A stretch of DNA of 64,000 nucleotides from Stratiformator vulcanicus (lineage in GTDB: Bacteria > Planctomycetota > Planctomycetia > Planctomycetales > Planctomycetaceae): the NCBI RefSeq assembly GCF_007744515.1, contig NZ_CP036268.1, positions 4,334,833-4,398,832 on the forward strand. Direction: 5' to 3'. Of this stretch, positions 29,128 to 38,731 are shown piece by piece. The translations under genes and the position numbers were made by a program. Under the pieces are notes generated by a model. That model was not told the origin of the DNA. It saw only the letters and a program-made list of their open reading frames with translations, and did not search any database. The stretch's first letter is position 1; the number at the start of each line of letters is the position of its first letter.

Positions 29128-30492
29128 ATGTCGATTGAAACTACCACTGAAACTCCCACAGAAGACACCGAGCGGCTCGATGTGCCGAACGCACCATCGT
29201 GCGACGAGGAGTTCCTCAGCGGGGAACGTGTCACGTTCACCGGCGTTCTCGCGTCGATGACCCACAGTGACGCGTCTGATTTGGTCGAGCAGCATGGCGG
29301 GATCGCCACGCGTCACCTGAGCCGACAGACCACGATCCTGGTGGTCGGCGAAGAGGGTTGGCCGCTGGAGGACGACGGCAGCCCCGCTGTCAAATTTCAG
29401 ATGACTCAGCAGTGGAATCAATCGGGGGCATCCATTCGCGTGCTCCGTGAATCGGAATGGCTGGCTGCTTTGGGACTGACCGAGCGTAGCCACGATGTGC
29501 ATCGCGTTTACACGCCGGCCCAGTTGAGCGAAATGCTCGGACTTTCGGTCGCGCTCATTCGTCGTTGGGAGCGAATCGGCCTCGTGCAGCCGGTTCGCCG
29601 CGTTCACCGGCTACCCTATTTCGATTTCCACGAGTTGACGCGGCTCAGGCGGCTCAATGAGTTGCTCAACTCCGGAGTTGGACGTGACGAGTTGGAGTCG
29701 AGCCTGCGTTCTCTGGCGAGTTGTTTTCCGGACGTCGGCCGCATCCTCGATCAGGTTGACCTGCTCGCCGAGAATTCGAGGCTTGTCTACCGTGACCGCG
29801 GCGGGCTGGTGGAATCGGTCAGCCGCCAGAGGCTCCTCGATTTCGATCCTTCGGGGTCCTCCGACGACTCCGAACAGGAAGGCGCCGACGAAGCCTCCGC
29901 GGAGACGATCATGTTCGTCCCGCCCGACTCTGCGGGTGGAACCAACGATCCAATATCCTCGCAACAGGCCAATCGGACTGCCCAAGACTGGTTTGAGAAC
30001 GGGACCGCGTTGCTGGAGCAGGACGACGTCGGTGGAGCGATCGAGTCGTTGCGGCTGGCCCTGATGGCCGACCGAAGCAGGCCCGAATTTCACTTTTCTC
30101 TGGCCGATGCACTTTATCGCCACGGCTTGGCCGAAGCAGCCTTGGAGCGGTATTACGCGACGGTCGAAATTGACTCAGAGTACATCGAGGCATGGACGCA
30201 AATCGGCTGCCTGCATGTTGAGACGGAGCATTTTGAAGCAGCGCTCTCCGCGTTTCGCATCGCGATATCGATCCACCCTGACTACCCGGATGCGCAACTT
30301 CATTTGGCCGAAACGCTCCTTGCGGCTGGAGACATCGCAAAGGCACGCAGGCACTGGGAGCAATACCTCACGCTCGACACCCGCGGCCCTTGGGCCGACT
30401 TGGCGCGGCAACGATTGGCCGAAACCGATTCTGATCCCGACGAAGTCGATCCGCACGAGGATGTGTCAGACGAAGCCTTACCGCCCCGCTGA
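29128..30492 (+). CDS. BRCT-MerR-TPR fusion protein
   Basis: A 454-residue multidomain protein. Residues 28-115 look like a BRCT domain: FLSGERVTFTGVLASMTHSDASDLVEQHGGIATRHLSRQTTILVVGEEG. Residues 125-185 form a MerR-type winged helix: VYTPAQLSEMLGLSVALIRRWERIGLVQPVRRVHRLPYFDFHELTRLRRL. An acidic linker (SGSSDDSEQEGADEAS) leads to TPRs at about 290-430 (WFENGTALLEQDDVGGAIESLRLAL, AYDA-like DALYRHGLAEAALERYYATVEID, AWTQIGCLHVETEHFEAALSAFRIAI). The order suggests a DNA- or chromatin-linked regulator with a protein-binding arm. It lies 415 bp upstream of lexA on the same strand. No known function. Confidence 0.85.
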   Translation: MSIETTTETPTEDTERLDVPNAPSCDEEFLSGERVTFTGVLASMTHSDASDLVEQHGGIATRHLSRQTTILVVGEEGWPLEDDGSPAVKFQMTQQWNQSGASIRVLRESEWLAALGLTERSHDVHRVYTPAQLSEMLGLSVALIRRWERIGLVQPVRRVHRLPYFDFHELTRLRRLNELLNSGVGRDELESSLRSLASCFPDVGRILDQVDLLAENSRLVYRDRGGLVESVSRQRLLDFDPSGSSDDSEQEGADEASAETIMFVPPDSAGGTNDPISSQQANRTAQDWFENGTALLEQDDVGGAIESLRLALMADRSRPEFHFSLADALYRHGLAEAALERYYATVEIDSEYIEAWTQIGCLHVETEHFEAALSAFRIAISIHPDYPDAQLHLAETLLAAGDIAKARRHWEQYLTLDTRGPWADLARQRLAETDSDPDEVDPHEDVSDEALPPR

Positions 30493-30907
30493 ATTGGGTC
30501 CCAATGACCGATTTCTCAGTGGCCTCCGGAACAGTCCGGCATTTTATAGGTGCCCGATAAAGATGCGAATCTGGCGTTATTCCATCGAATTCTTGTTTTT
30601 CCGCAAATTTTTCCTAACGATTCAAATTAGATGTAACCTTCACCCCTCGTTACATTTACGCTCCGTTTGCCTCACAGGTCTCCACGAGAATATCGGTCCA
30701 GTGTCAGATTCTGTCGCCATATATCCTTGCACTATGACACTGCCGTATATTAGTTTTTCTACTAGTTCGGCGGGGCTCGGTGCTGTTGAGTTAGTGACGG
30801 CACGAAGGATTGCGGGCCAAATGAGTCGTCTCGCGTGACCTGACGCGAGATTGATGATCGAGACTCCGTCGCCTCAAGGTTGTTTCAGGTCTCGGGGGAA
30901 AAGAGGA
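30493..30907 (+). promoter_or_regulatory. lexA upstream region with two inverted repeats
   Basis: An unusually AT-rich 415 bp without a gene. Inverted repeat 1 is ATGTAAC (30631-30637) and GTTACAT (30649-30655), spaced by 11 bp and extendable by two further pairs past one mismatch. Inverted repeat 2 is CAGTGTCA (30699-30706) and TGACACTG (30735-30742), spaced by 28 bp. A TATATT at 30746-30751 could be a -10 element, but its spacing to TTGCAC (30727-30732) is only 13 bp. These are candidate operators for LexA autoregulation or another regulator. Confidence 0.5.
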
Positions 30908-31522
30908 ATGTTGGATTTTGAAACGACGGATCGACCGGCGCTGACAGAACGGCAGCAAAAGATTTATGATTTTGTGCGGGAGAAGATCGTCTCTCGGGGC
31001 TATGGCCCGACGGTGCGAGACATCGGTTCTCATTTCGGGATTCGTTCGCCGAACGGCGTGATGTGTCACTTGAAAGCTCTTGAGAAGAAGGGCTTGATCA
31101 CGCGGGAGCCCGGGAAGTCGCGAGCGATTCAACTGACCGACCCCCCGCTCGGTCGGACCACCCTCCCGCTGGCCGGCCAGATTGCCGCCGGTGTGCCGGT
31201 TCTGGCCGAAGAGCAGACTGAGGCCGTCGATTTTGCGGACCTGTTCTCGTCGGACGAACAGTTCTGCCTGAAGGTCAAAGGGGACTCGATGATCGAGGCC
31301 CATATTCAGGATGGCGACTTTGTCGTCATTCGAAAGCAGTCGACCGCCCGCAACGGCGACATCGTGGCGGCCATCGTCGATGGCAACGACGCGACGCTGA
31401 AGTACTACTACAAAGACGGCAGTAAGTTCCGGCTCGAACCGGCGAACTCCTCGATGAAGCCGATCTTCACCAAAGATTTGGAAATTCGCGGCGTCCTCGT
31501 CGGCGTTATTCGGCAGTACTAA
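30908..31522 (+). CDS. lexA: LexA SOS repressor
   Basis: A 204-residue repressor of DNA-damage genes that cleaves itself when RecA filaments form. Residues 8-75 form the winged helix (LTERQQKIYDFVREKIVSRGYGPTVRDIGSHFGIRSPNGVMCHLKALEKKGLI). The autocleavage site is Ala94-Gly95 in GQIAAGVPVLAEE. The catalytic dyad is Ser127 in KGDSMIE and Lys165 in ATLKYYY. ATG 30908 was chosen because the family starts just before the ERQ helix and AAGAGG lies directly upstream; an ATG at 30854 is in frame. A hairpin terminator follows at 31585. recA is 16 kb away in the same window. Confidence 0.97.
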   Translation: MLDFETTDRPALTERQQKIYDFVREKIVSRGYGPTVRDIGSHFGIRSPNGVMCHLKALEKKGLITREPGKSRAIQLTDPPLGRTTLPLAGQIAAGVPVLAEEQTEAVDFADLFSSDEQFCLKVKGDSMIEAHIQDGDFVVIRKQSTARNGDIVAAIVDGNDATLKYYYKDGSKFRLEPANSSMKPIFTKDLEIRGVLVGVIRQY

Positions 31523-31584
31523 GGTATCCCTCTCTGATCTTCTTCGAAGAGAATTCTCCGCCGAAGACTGGTGAGTCAGCTGAC

Positions 31585-31615
31585 AAGCGGCGATCATTGG
31601 ATCGCCGCTTTTTCT
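31585..31615 (+). terminator. Rho-independent terminator after lexA
   Basis: An 11-bp perfect stem (AAGCGGCGATC / GATCGCCGCTT) with an ATTG loop, then a T-rich run. Lies between lexA and rlmN. Confidence 0.85.
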
Positions 31616-31676
31616 TTCACATAAATTCGTTTCCGTGGCTGTTCTGGGAATTGTTTCCGTGAGTTCTGCCGACGAC

Positions 31677-32804
31677 ATGTCGAACAACCACCAATCGAAG
31701 AGCTGCCAATCGAGCAACGACCAGTCAGATGCCGATGCCTCGATGAGCCCGCGCCAGCACCTCCTTGAGTTGTCACGCGAAGAGCTTCGAAGCAGGTTCG
31801 AACAAGCGTCGATCCGTCGGCATCGCGTCGGGCAATTGCGGCGTTGGGTCTTTGCCGGTCGTGCGCGCGGTTTCGAAGAAATGACCGACCTGCCGGTCGA
31901 ACTTCGCGAGCAATTGGGGCGTGACTATCAACTGTTCGAGTCGGAGATCGTCGACCATCGGATCGCTTCGGACCGCACCGAAAAACTCTTGCTGAAACTG
32001 CGTGACGGCCATCTCATTGAGACGGTCGTGATGCGAGAACCCCGCCGGACGACGGTCTGTATCAGTTCGCAAGTCGGCTGCGCGATGGGTTGCGTGTTCT
32101 GCGCCAGCGGCCTGTTGGGCGTCAAACGAAACCTGACCCGCGGAGAGATATTGGAGCAGGTACTGCGCGCTGATCGATTGCTGGATGACGATGAGCGGCT
32201 GACCAACCTCGTCGTGATGGGCGTCGGGGAGCCGTTGGCGAATTTGAAGAACCTCGTCCCGGCACTCGAAGAACTCAATGCTTCGGACGGACTCGCGATC
32301 GGAGCACGGCGTATCACCGTTTCCACCGTCGGGTTACCCGAGAAGATCATTGAACTTTCACACGTGGGCCCGTCTTGGAATCTGGCGGTTTCGCTGCACG
32401 CCCCGAACGATGAACTTCGCTCACAATTGGTGCCCGTCAACAAGTCGACCGGGATTGACGCGATCCTCGCCGCGGCAGACAAATTTTTCGAGAATACCGG
32501 ACGACGAATCACCTACGAGTACGTGTTGCTCGGCGGAGTGAATGACGGCGTGGAACATGCCCGCGAATTGTCGGCACTTCTGAGTGGGCGGGTCGCCCAC
32601 GTCAACCTGATTCCGATGAACGGCGTATCGGAGTTGCCGTTCGCGGCCCCGTCGGACCCGCAGACCGACCGCTTTGTCGGCATTCTTCGCGAGGCCGGGG
32701 TCGTTGTAACGGTGCGAAAACGCAAGGGGGCCGATATCGATGCGGCCTGCGGTCAACTGCGGCTCAACCGCGAGACCGATTCGCAATTGCCCGTTTTGAA
32801 CTGA
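31677..32804 (+). CDS. rlmN: 23S rRNA (adenine2503-C2)-methyltransferase RlmN
   Basis: About 375 residues. A radical-SAM enzyme that methylates A2503 of 23S rRNA and A37 of some tRNAs. The 4Fe-4S motif CxxxCxxC is CAMGCVFC near residue 140. Other blocks are TVCISSQVGC, NLVVMGVGEPLAN, ITVSTVGLPEKI, LAVSLHAPNDELR and YEYVLLGGVND, and the C-terminal TVRKRKGADIDAACGQL contains the methyl-carrying Cys. The start is unsure: GTG 31635, ATG 31677 and ATG 31743 are in frame and none has a good ribosome site. The polar Ser/Asn-rich stretch before MSPRQHLLEL may not be translated. Confidence 0.95.
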   Translation: MSNNHQSKSCQSSNDQSDADASMSPRQHLLELSREELRSRFEQASIRRHRVGQLRRWVFAGRARGFEEMTDLPVELREQLGRDYQLFESEIVDHRIASDRTEKLLLKLRDGHLIETVVMREPRRTTVCISSQVGCAMGCVFCASGLLGVKRNLTRGEILEQVLRADRLLDDDERLTNLVVMGVGEPLANLKNLVPALEELNASDGLAIGARRITVSTVGLPEKIIELSHVGPSWNLAVSLHAPNDELRSQLVPVNKSTGIDAILAAADKFFENTGRRITYEYVLLGGVNDGVEHARELSALLSGRVAHVNLIPMNGVSELPFAAPSDPQTDRFVGILREAGVVVTVRKRKGADIDAACGQLRLNRETDSQLPVLN

Positions 32805-33014
32805 CGACCGGCGTCGGTAATTCGGCTTTCATGCGCCGAAACGACAGGTTCGACTTCTGATGCGAAACGGGTTTCGGTAGGCTCGTGCGCGGGACCGGGG
32901 TTGACGCTCACCGCGGTCCACGCGTTCGCACGAAATCAAAACTGGTAGGGGTCCGTTTCACGCCGAGCCGACAGGCTGGCGAGTGCGGACCGGTCTACGG
33001 CAACGGCGAGAATC

Positions 33015-34415
33015 ATGGAAATTGATCATCGGTACGATGTGATCGTTATCGGAACCGGCCCCGGCGGCGAAGGGGCGGCGATGCAGGCCGTCAAAGAGGG
33101 CAAAGATGTTGCCGTCGTCGAGCGCTACATGCGGATCGGCGGGGGTTGTACCCACTGGGGCACGATTCCGAGCAAGGCGTTGCGGTATGCGATCTTCAAG
33201 CTGACCGAGTTCAACAAGAATCCACTATTCCGCAACGTCACGGGCGGGTTACACATTACGTTTCCAGAATTGCGCAAAGGAGCCTCCTCGGTCATCGACC
33301 AGCAGGTGGCGATGCGGCGGGGCTTTTACGATCGCAACGGCGTCGATGTCCTCAGCGGACACGGGCGATTCCTCGACACAAATACGATTGAAGTTCTCGA
33401 GGAAAACGGGATCCGCAAGGTCTGCGCCGCGGACGCTTTCGTGATTGCGACCGGTTCCCGTCCGTTCCGGCATCCGGAAGTCGACTTTAACCACCCTCGC
33501 GTCTACGACAGCGATACGATTTTGGGCCTGAACTCAACGCCCCGATCGATCACGATTTTCGGAGCCGGGGTCATCGGTTGCGAGTACGCGTCGATGTTTC
33601 GCAACCTGGGTTGCAAGGTGAACTTAGTTAACGGCCGCGACAAACTGCTCGAATTCCTTGATGACGAAATCATCGACGCACTCAGCTACCACCTCCGCGA
33701 TCGCGGCGTGATTATTCGGCATCGCGAGTCGCTCGATCACGTCGAGCCGCTCGATGACGGGGTGATCACGCACCTGAAGTCGGGGAAAAAATTAAAGACC
33801 GATGTCCTGTTGTGGGCGGCGGGGCGACAGGGCAACACCGAAGACCTCGGCCTCGAAAACATCGACATCGAGCCCAATCGCCGCGGGCAGATTGAAATCA
33901 ACGAGCACATGCAGACCAAGCACGAACACATTTACGCCGTCGGCGATGTGATCGGCGTGCCGTCGCTGGCCTCTGCGGCCTATGTGCAGGGCCGCTTCGC
34001 GATGAATCACCTCATCTCACACGAGCCTGACCTGTCGTTGCTCAAAGATATTCCGACCGGAATTTATACCAGTCCCGAGATCAGTTCCCTCGGCCGGACC
34101 GAACGCGAATTAACCGAGGCCGGGATCCCTTATGAAGTCGGGCAATCGATGTTTAAGAGTCTCGCCCGTGCTCAGATTACAAACACGACCGTGGGGATGC
34201 TGAAAATCCTGTTCCATCGGGATACGCTCGAACTACTCGGCATTCACTGTTTCGGACAGAACGCGTCAGAGATCATTCACATCGGCCAGGCAATCATGTC
34301 GCAGGAGGGCTCGGCAAATTCGCTCGAGTACTTCATGAATACGACGTTCAACTACCCGACAATGGCCGAGGCTTACCGCGTCGCGGCTCTTAATGGATAC
34401 AACCGGCTGTTTTGA
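33015..34415 (+). CDS. sthA: Soluble pyridine nucleotide transhydrogenase
   Basis: A 466-residue FAD enzyme that exchanges reducing equivalents between NADPH and NAD+. The FAD motif is [10 protein letters not shown] at the N-terminus and the NAD(P) motif is [11 protein letters not shown] near 180. The region that holds the redox disulfide in dihydrolipoamide dehydrogenase reads [16 protein letters not shown], with only one Cys. This is the SthA signature and separates it from lipoamide and glutathione reductases. The C-terminal interface domain has [15 protein letters not shown] and [17 protein letters not shown]. The start at ATG 33015 fits the family length. Confidence 0.95.
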   Translation: MEIDHRYDVIVIGTGPGGEGAAMQAVKEGKDVAVVERYMRIGGGCTHWGTIPSKALRYAIFKLTEFNKNPLFRNVTGGLHITFPELRKGASSVIDQQVAMRRGFYDRNGVDVLSGHGRFLDTNTIEVLEENGIRKVCAADAFVIATGSRPFRHPEVDFNHPRVYDSDTILGLNSTPRSITIFGAGVIGCEYASMFRNLGCKVNLVNGRDKLLEFLDDEIIDALSYHLRDRGVIIRHRESLDHVEPLDDGVITHLKSGKKLKTDVLLWAAGRQGNTEDLGLENIDIEPNRRGQIEINEHMQTKHEHIYAVGDVIGVPSLASAAYVQGRFAMNHLISHEPDLSLLKDIPTGIYTSPEISSLGRTERELTEAGIPYEVGQSMFKSLARAQITNTTVGMLKILFHRDTLELLGIHCFGQNASEIIHIGQAIMSQEGSANSLEYFMNTTFNYPTMAEAYRVAALNGYNRLF

Positions 34416-35377
34416 TGTCTGCTTGAGTCGCGAGATCGACCCTAAACCGTCCGGTTGCCGGCTTCGATACTCCTACGACCCAGTCGGCGGACGATCGTCG
34501 CTTCGAACGGTTTGTTGAGGCAACCGTAGTAGCCGGCTAAGGTGCGAAATTGATCGCCCGCTGCACCGCTGCTCTTGTCGCTTCTTGCCAGCGCACAACC
34601 GGCCAAGAACCCCGCTCCGATGAAATCGCCGGTGCAACGCGAGTCAATTGCCGCGTTCTCCAATCGGCAGAGCATCCGGTCATCGGTCGATGCTGTGTTC
34701 GCCCGCATCGCAGCGGCGAGTGCCTGTTGACGGTGGGAGCGAGCGATCGCCCGCTGCCCGTGAGTGATCGCGATCTCAGCCGAAGCCGTTTCACAGTCGC
34801 ACACGTCCCGCCAGTGCCCTGCCCGCTTGGCGTTATCAGCTCGATCACGAATGATCGCCGCGGATCGATTCGCAAGAAAGTGCGAGCGAGCTATAGCGTG
34901 GATCGCGGCCAAGAATGAACGGGAGCCGCAATGGCGCAGGTCGGTCGATTGAAGCAAGGCCTACTCTCAGTCTAAGAAGCCGAAAACCGGCTCATGCGAC
35001 TGGGTGTAGTGCTGTGGATGCTGTTGAGAGACCGCTCATACAAGATGATTGGTGGGACCGGGGGTCGTCAACCATTATTTCGAGTGATCATCATTTCTAA
35101 CGAGGGCGACCCTCAGGCCGAACGAATCTGTCACTTCCGGACAGTTGGCAATGCCAAATTGGCACTCCCCTTCCCGTATGCAGAGTGCCGATTCCCCGTT
35201 TTGACAGTCCGATTTCGGGGCGGGTTCCGTAACCTCTTTCCAATAAACAACCTATCGCAATTCACCGCAACCGGCACCGCTCTTGCTTCACCTTGTGGCG
35301 ACAGCACCCGGGCTGCCACTCTATAGGTACAGAGGCGGCCCGTTCGATTTGAGAGTACCGTACGGGAGAGAGCGCAC
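34416..35377. other. Long gap before groES; one doubtful minus-strand frame
   Basis: About 960 bp. A 171-codon frame lies at 34442-34957 on minus, opened only by TTG. Its C-terminal part (DFIGAGFLAGCALARSDKSSGAA, LAGYYGCLNKPFEATIVRRLG) looks partly protein-like, but no family was recognised. It could be a fast-evolving or decayed gene. The right third holds groES control elements. Confidence 0.4.
35145..35206 (+). promoter_or_regulatory. groES upstream control region, CIRCE-like
   Basis: A 13-bp palindrome TTGGCAATGCCAA lies at 35145-35157. TTGGCACTC (35159-35167) and GAGTGCCGA (35183-35191) then form a near-perfect inverted repeat. The half-sites match CIRCE (TTAGCACTC/GAGTGCTAA) at most positions, but the spacer is 15 bp instead of 9. 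A TTGACA follows at 35201-35206, without a good -10 at the usual distance. This points to heat-shock control of groESL by an HrcA-like repressor, which is not encoded in the window. Confidence 0.5.
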
Positions 35378-35683
35378 ATGCCTGCCACGGCAACCAAGAC
35401 CAAGATTGTTCCCCTCGGCGACCGCGTTGTCGTGAAGCGAGCCGAAGCCGAATCGACCACCGCCGGCGGGATCGTCCTGCCCGACTCCGCCAAGGATAAG
35501 CCGCAGCGTGGCGAAGTCGTTGCGATCGGCGATGGTCACGTCAAGAGTGACGGCACCAAGGTCGCGCTGACTGTCAAAGAAGGCGACAGCGTCATCTTCA
35601 GCAGTTACGCCGGCGACGATATCACGATCGGCGACGAAGAATATCTGCTGCTCCGCGAGAGCGACATTCTCGCGACGTTCTGA
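35378..35683 (+). CDS. groS: Co-chaperonin GroES
   Basis: A 101-residue heptameric lid of the GroEL chaperonin. Family blocks are [33 protein letters not shown], with the mobile loop in the middle, then [25 protein letters not shown] and [16 protein letters not shown] 35378 follows GGGAGAG at a good distance. groL begins 92 bp after the stop, so the pair is one operon, preceded by a CIRCE-like repeat. Confidence 0.97.
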   Translation: MPATATKTKIVPLGDRVVVKRAEAESTTAGGIVLPDSAKDKPQRGEVVAIGDGHVKSDGTKVALTVKEGDSVIFSSYAGDDITIGDEEYLLLRESDILATF

Positions 35684-35774
35684 GTTTTGATCCGTTCACT
35701 CCACGTTCAGTTTTAATTCCATCGTTGCGCGGACTGACGCGCAACCGACCGTTCAAATTTCGGGAGAGTAATTC

Positions 35775-37403
35775 ATGGCTAAGATGATCGCCTTCGACCA
35801 GGAGGCTCAGGAAGCAATGCGGCGCGGCATCAGCAAACTGGCCCGCGCCGTGAAAGTGACGCTCGGCCCCAAGGGCCGCAACGTCATCATCGAGAAGTCC
35901 TTCGGCTCACCGACCGTGACCAAGGATGGCGTCACCGTCGCCAAGGAAATCGAGCTTGGCGACAAATTCGAGGACATGGGCGCCCGGATGGTTAAAGAGG
36001 TCGCGAGCAAGACCTCTGACAACGCCGGCGACGGCACCACCACCGCGACTGTGATGGCCGAGGCGATTTACAACGAAGGCCTGAAGGCGGTCGTCGCCGG
36101 GGTCAGCCCAATCGAGATGAAGCGCGGCATGGACAAGGCCGTGGCTGACATCGTCGACAAGCTCCACAGCCTCGCAACGGAATGCAAGAATAAGAAGGCG
36201 ATCGCCCAAGTCGGTACGGTCGCCGCCAATGGCGACAGTGAGATCGGCCGCATCCTCTCCGAAGCGATGGAGCAGGTCGGTAAAGACGGCGTGATCACCG
36301 TCGAAGAGGGCAAGAGCCTGCACACCGACTTCGAAGTCGTCGAAGGGATGCAGTTCGACCGCGGCTACCTGTCGCCCTACTTCGCGACCGACCGGCAGTC
36401 GATGGAAGCCGTTCTCGAAGACTGCTACGTGCTGGTCCACGAGAAGAAGATCTCAAATATTAAGGACCTCGTGCCGATCCTCGAGAAGGTCGTGCAAAGC
36501 GGTAAGCCGCTGCTCATCATTGCCGAAGACATTGAAGGTGAAGCCCTCGCGACACTCGTCATCAACAACCTCCGCGGCACATTCAAGTGCGTTGCCGTGA
36601 AAGCTCCGGGATACGGCGATCGCCGCAAGGCGATGCTGCAGGACATCGCCATCATGGTCGGCGGCACGGCCATCTTTGAAGACCTCGGCATTAAGCTCGA
36701 CAATCTGCAACTCTCCGACCTTGGCACTTCCAAGAAGGCGATCATCGCCAAGGACGACACGACGATCATCGAAGGCGGCGGTAAGACATCGGAAATCAAG
36801 TCTCGCATCGAGCAGATTCGCCGCGAGATCGAAGGCAGCAGCAGCGATTACGATCGTGAAAAGCTTGAAGAACGTGTCGCGAAGCTCGCCGGCGGTGTCG
36901 CTCAGGTCAACGTCGGTGCGGCGACCGAGAGCGAAATGAAAGAGAAGAAAGCCCGCGTCGAAGACGCCCTGCACGCCACTCGTGCGGCGGTCGAAGAAGG
37001 CATTCTTCCCGGTGGCGGCGTTGCCCTGCTCCGTGCTTCCGGTGAAGTGAAAGCCCCCGGCAAGTCGACCCACGACTTCGGCGTCGGCTACAACATCATC
37101 ATTCGCGCCTGCCGGGCACCAATTACGCAGATCGCCAACAACGCCGGCGAAGATGGCAGCGTGATCTGCGAACGGGTCCTCGAACGCACCGGCAACGAAG
37201 GTTACAACGCAGCCACCGATAAGTTCGAAGATCTGGTCAAAGCCGGTATCATCGACCCGACCAAGGTCACTCGCACCGCCCTGCAAAATGCGGCCAGCGT
37301 CAGCACTCTATTGCTGACCAGCGACGCCCTGATCGCCGAAAAGCCGAAAGACGAAAAAGGCAAAGGCGGCCAAGGCGGCATGGAAGACGAAGAGATGTAT
37401 TAA
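35775..37403 (+). CDS. groL: Chaperonin GroEL
   Basis: A 542-residue subunit of the folding chamber. Conserved blocks are [31 protein letters not shown], the ATP loop [14 protein letters not shown], then [33 protein letters not shown] and [16 protein letters not shown]. The C-terminus is [14 protein letters not shown], a short Gly/Met-containing tail rather than long GGM repeats. GGGAG precedes ATG 35775. It is followed by a strong terminator at 37461. Planctomycetes often have several groEL copies; this one, paired with groES, is likely the main one. Confidence 0.98.
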   Translation: MAKMIAFDQEAQEAMRRGISKLARAVKVTLGPKGRNVIIEKSFGSPTVTKDGVTVAKEIELGDKFEDMGARMVKEVASKTSDNAGDGTTTATVMAEAIYNEGLKAVVAGVSPIEMKRGMDKAVADIVDKLHSLATECKNKKAIAQVGTVAANGDSEIGRILSEAMEQVGKDGVITVEEGKSLHTDFEVVEGMQFDRGYLSPYFATDRQSMEAVLEDCYVLVHEKKISNIKDLVPILEKVVQSGKPLLIIAEDIEGEALATLVINNLRGTFKCVAVKAPGYGDRRKAMLQDIAIMVGGTAIFEDLGIKLDNLQLSDLGTSKKAIIAKDDTTIIEGGGKTSEIKSRIEQIRREIEGSSSDYDREKLEERVAKLAGGVAQVNVGAATESEMKEKKARVEDALHATRAAVEEGILPGGGVALLRASGEVKAPGKSTHDFGVGYNIIIRACRAPITQIANNAGEDGSVICERVLERTGNEGYNAATDKFEDLVKAGIIDPTKVTRTALQNAASVSTLLLTSDALIAEKPKDEKGKGGQGGMEDEEMY

Positions 37404-37460
37404 GCCGGACGACGCTGCTGAATAGAGCAGCGATTCGGACGATCTCGACGACTTAAAAGA

Positions 37461-37496
37461 GCCGCGGCACTTCACAGTGCCGCGGCCTTTTCGTTT
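37461..37496 (+). terminator. Rho-independent terminator of groESL
   Basis: An 11-bp stem GCCGCGGCACT / AGTGCCGCGGC with a TCAC-type loop (37472-37475), followed by CTTTTCGTTTT. Confidence 0.9.
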
Positions 37497-37617
37497 TGAG
37501 ATCAAGATGGAATCGTCGGGTGCGATGCGTCGCCGTTAGATGACAGCGTCCGATGGGGCCGTGCCATCGATAAAACGGGCAATGGCTCTCTCAGACATCG
37601 CCGCTGTCGGACACGGT

Positions 37618-38481
37618 TCAATTCCCGTCGCCGAACGCGTAACGCAGCGTTGTTTCGTTGAACTGCTGCGGGACCTCGCCCTCGGCCGCGTATTCATACA
37701 GTGCCGCGATCACGATCGCGTTCAGAGTTGCCGAGATCAGTCCGATCAAAATTAGGAGCAAGACGGCGAGGATCACGGCACCAACCAGCAATGTCCCGGG
37801 GCCTGCGAGAATTCCGACGGCGATCGGAATCGCGATGACGAACAGGCACGCGAAGAAGGTCATCAGGCCGATGCCGATGTTGGCGGTGATCGCTTCGCCC
37901 CAAGTCTCGCGAACAACCGAGACGGAACGCTTCACGGCTTCGATCGGCCCCAGCTTCTCCACGACTAATACGGGAACGACGAAATAGGTCAGGATGCCCC
38001 ATGTTGCCCCCAGGATGCCCGCGATAATTCGACCGGCCTGCTCTGAGCGACCTTCGATGATTTTCAGCACAAAGCCCACGCTCGCAGCGACGAACGCCCA
38101 CGCGGCGATCTGCGGCAATCGACTGGTCGCCGCCCGCAAACCGGTCATGATGGTCGGGTCACCGCCATGAAAGCGATAAATCGCGCAGGACACCAAGGCC
38201 GCATTGAAGAACGTGATCACGAAAAAATTGACGTAGTAGAACGCGAACAGAATCACGTACGCGATCGGGTCATCCTTAAGCGCGGCCGCTTCTTCGGTGG
38301 CATTACCGGCCATTACTACGTCGGCATAGCCGAGGCCCCACAACGGCAAAGCGAAGCTCACCAGCACGGCCGTCAGGCTCAACCCGGAAAGCGCGGGGAA
38401 TATGAGCAGTTCTTTATCGAGCGCGATCACCCGCAAGGACTGGCGAGCGATGTCGATTCCGTTTGTGATAGTGCGGAACAC
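37618..38481 (-). CDS. DUF6159-like polytopic membrane protein
   Basis: A 287-residue inner-membrane protein with about six hydrophobic segments: LLIFPALSGLSLTAVLVSFALPLWGLG, VILFAFYYVNFFVITFFNAALVSC, IAAWAFVAASVGFVL, IIAGILGATWGILTYFVVPVLVVEK, MTFFACLFVIAIPIAVGIL and AVILAVLLLILIGLISATLNAIVIAALYEYA. Typical DUF6159 words are ALSCAIYRFHGGDPT-like ALVSCAIYRFHGGDPT, TYFVVPVLVVEKLGPIEAVKRSV and ALYEYA near the end. The function is unknown. It is convergent with groEL. The start is at ATG 38481. Confidence 0.85.
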   Translation of the reverse strand: MFRTITNGIDIARQSLRVIALDKELLIFPALSGLSLTAVLVSFALPLWGLGYADVVMAGNATEEAAALKDDPIAYVILFAFYYVNFFVITFFNAALVSCAIYRFHGGDPTIMTGLRAATSRLPQIAAWAFVAASVGFVLKIIEGRSEQAGRIIAGILGATWGILTYFVVPVLVVEKLGPIEAVKRSVSVVRETWGEAITANIGIGLMTFFACLFVIAIPIAVGILAGPGTLLVGAVILAVLLLILIGLISATLNAIVIAALYEYAAEGEVPQQFNETTLRYAFGDGN

Positions 38482-38731
38482 ACTTCCCTCCCCCGATCAA
38501 AATTGGTGATATCATCAATCCGAACTTCAGTTCGGCGCGGTACTCACTTTGGCGCCGGACTGGATTTGGCACAGTGACAGACCTGTCGCCCGATCACAAT
38601 CGAAGAGGGAATGCGTTAAGTGACAGCGGATCATCAATCGCTTAGCACAATCAAACAGGGTTTTCCTGATGACGCCTTCGCCCGATTCTTGAATGATCTT
38701 CCACTCCAATGCCGTTTTAAGAGGAACACCT

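Noticed and set aside
33015-34415. Dihydrolipoamide dehydrogenase
   Set aside because: The redox-active Cys pair is absent ([10 protein letters not shown]), which is the mark of soluble transhydrogenase.
34442-34957. 171-codon minus frame near sthA as a confident gene
   Set aside because: It starts only with TTG, lacks a ribosome site and matches no family I recognise; it is mentioned as doubtful in the gap entry instead.
35907-37286. Long frames opposite groEL
   Set aside because: They are shadows of a complete groEL; composition is antisense-like.
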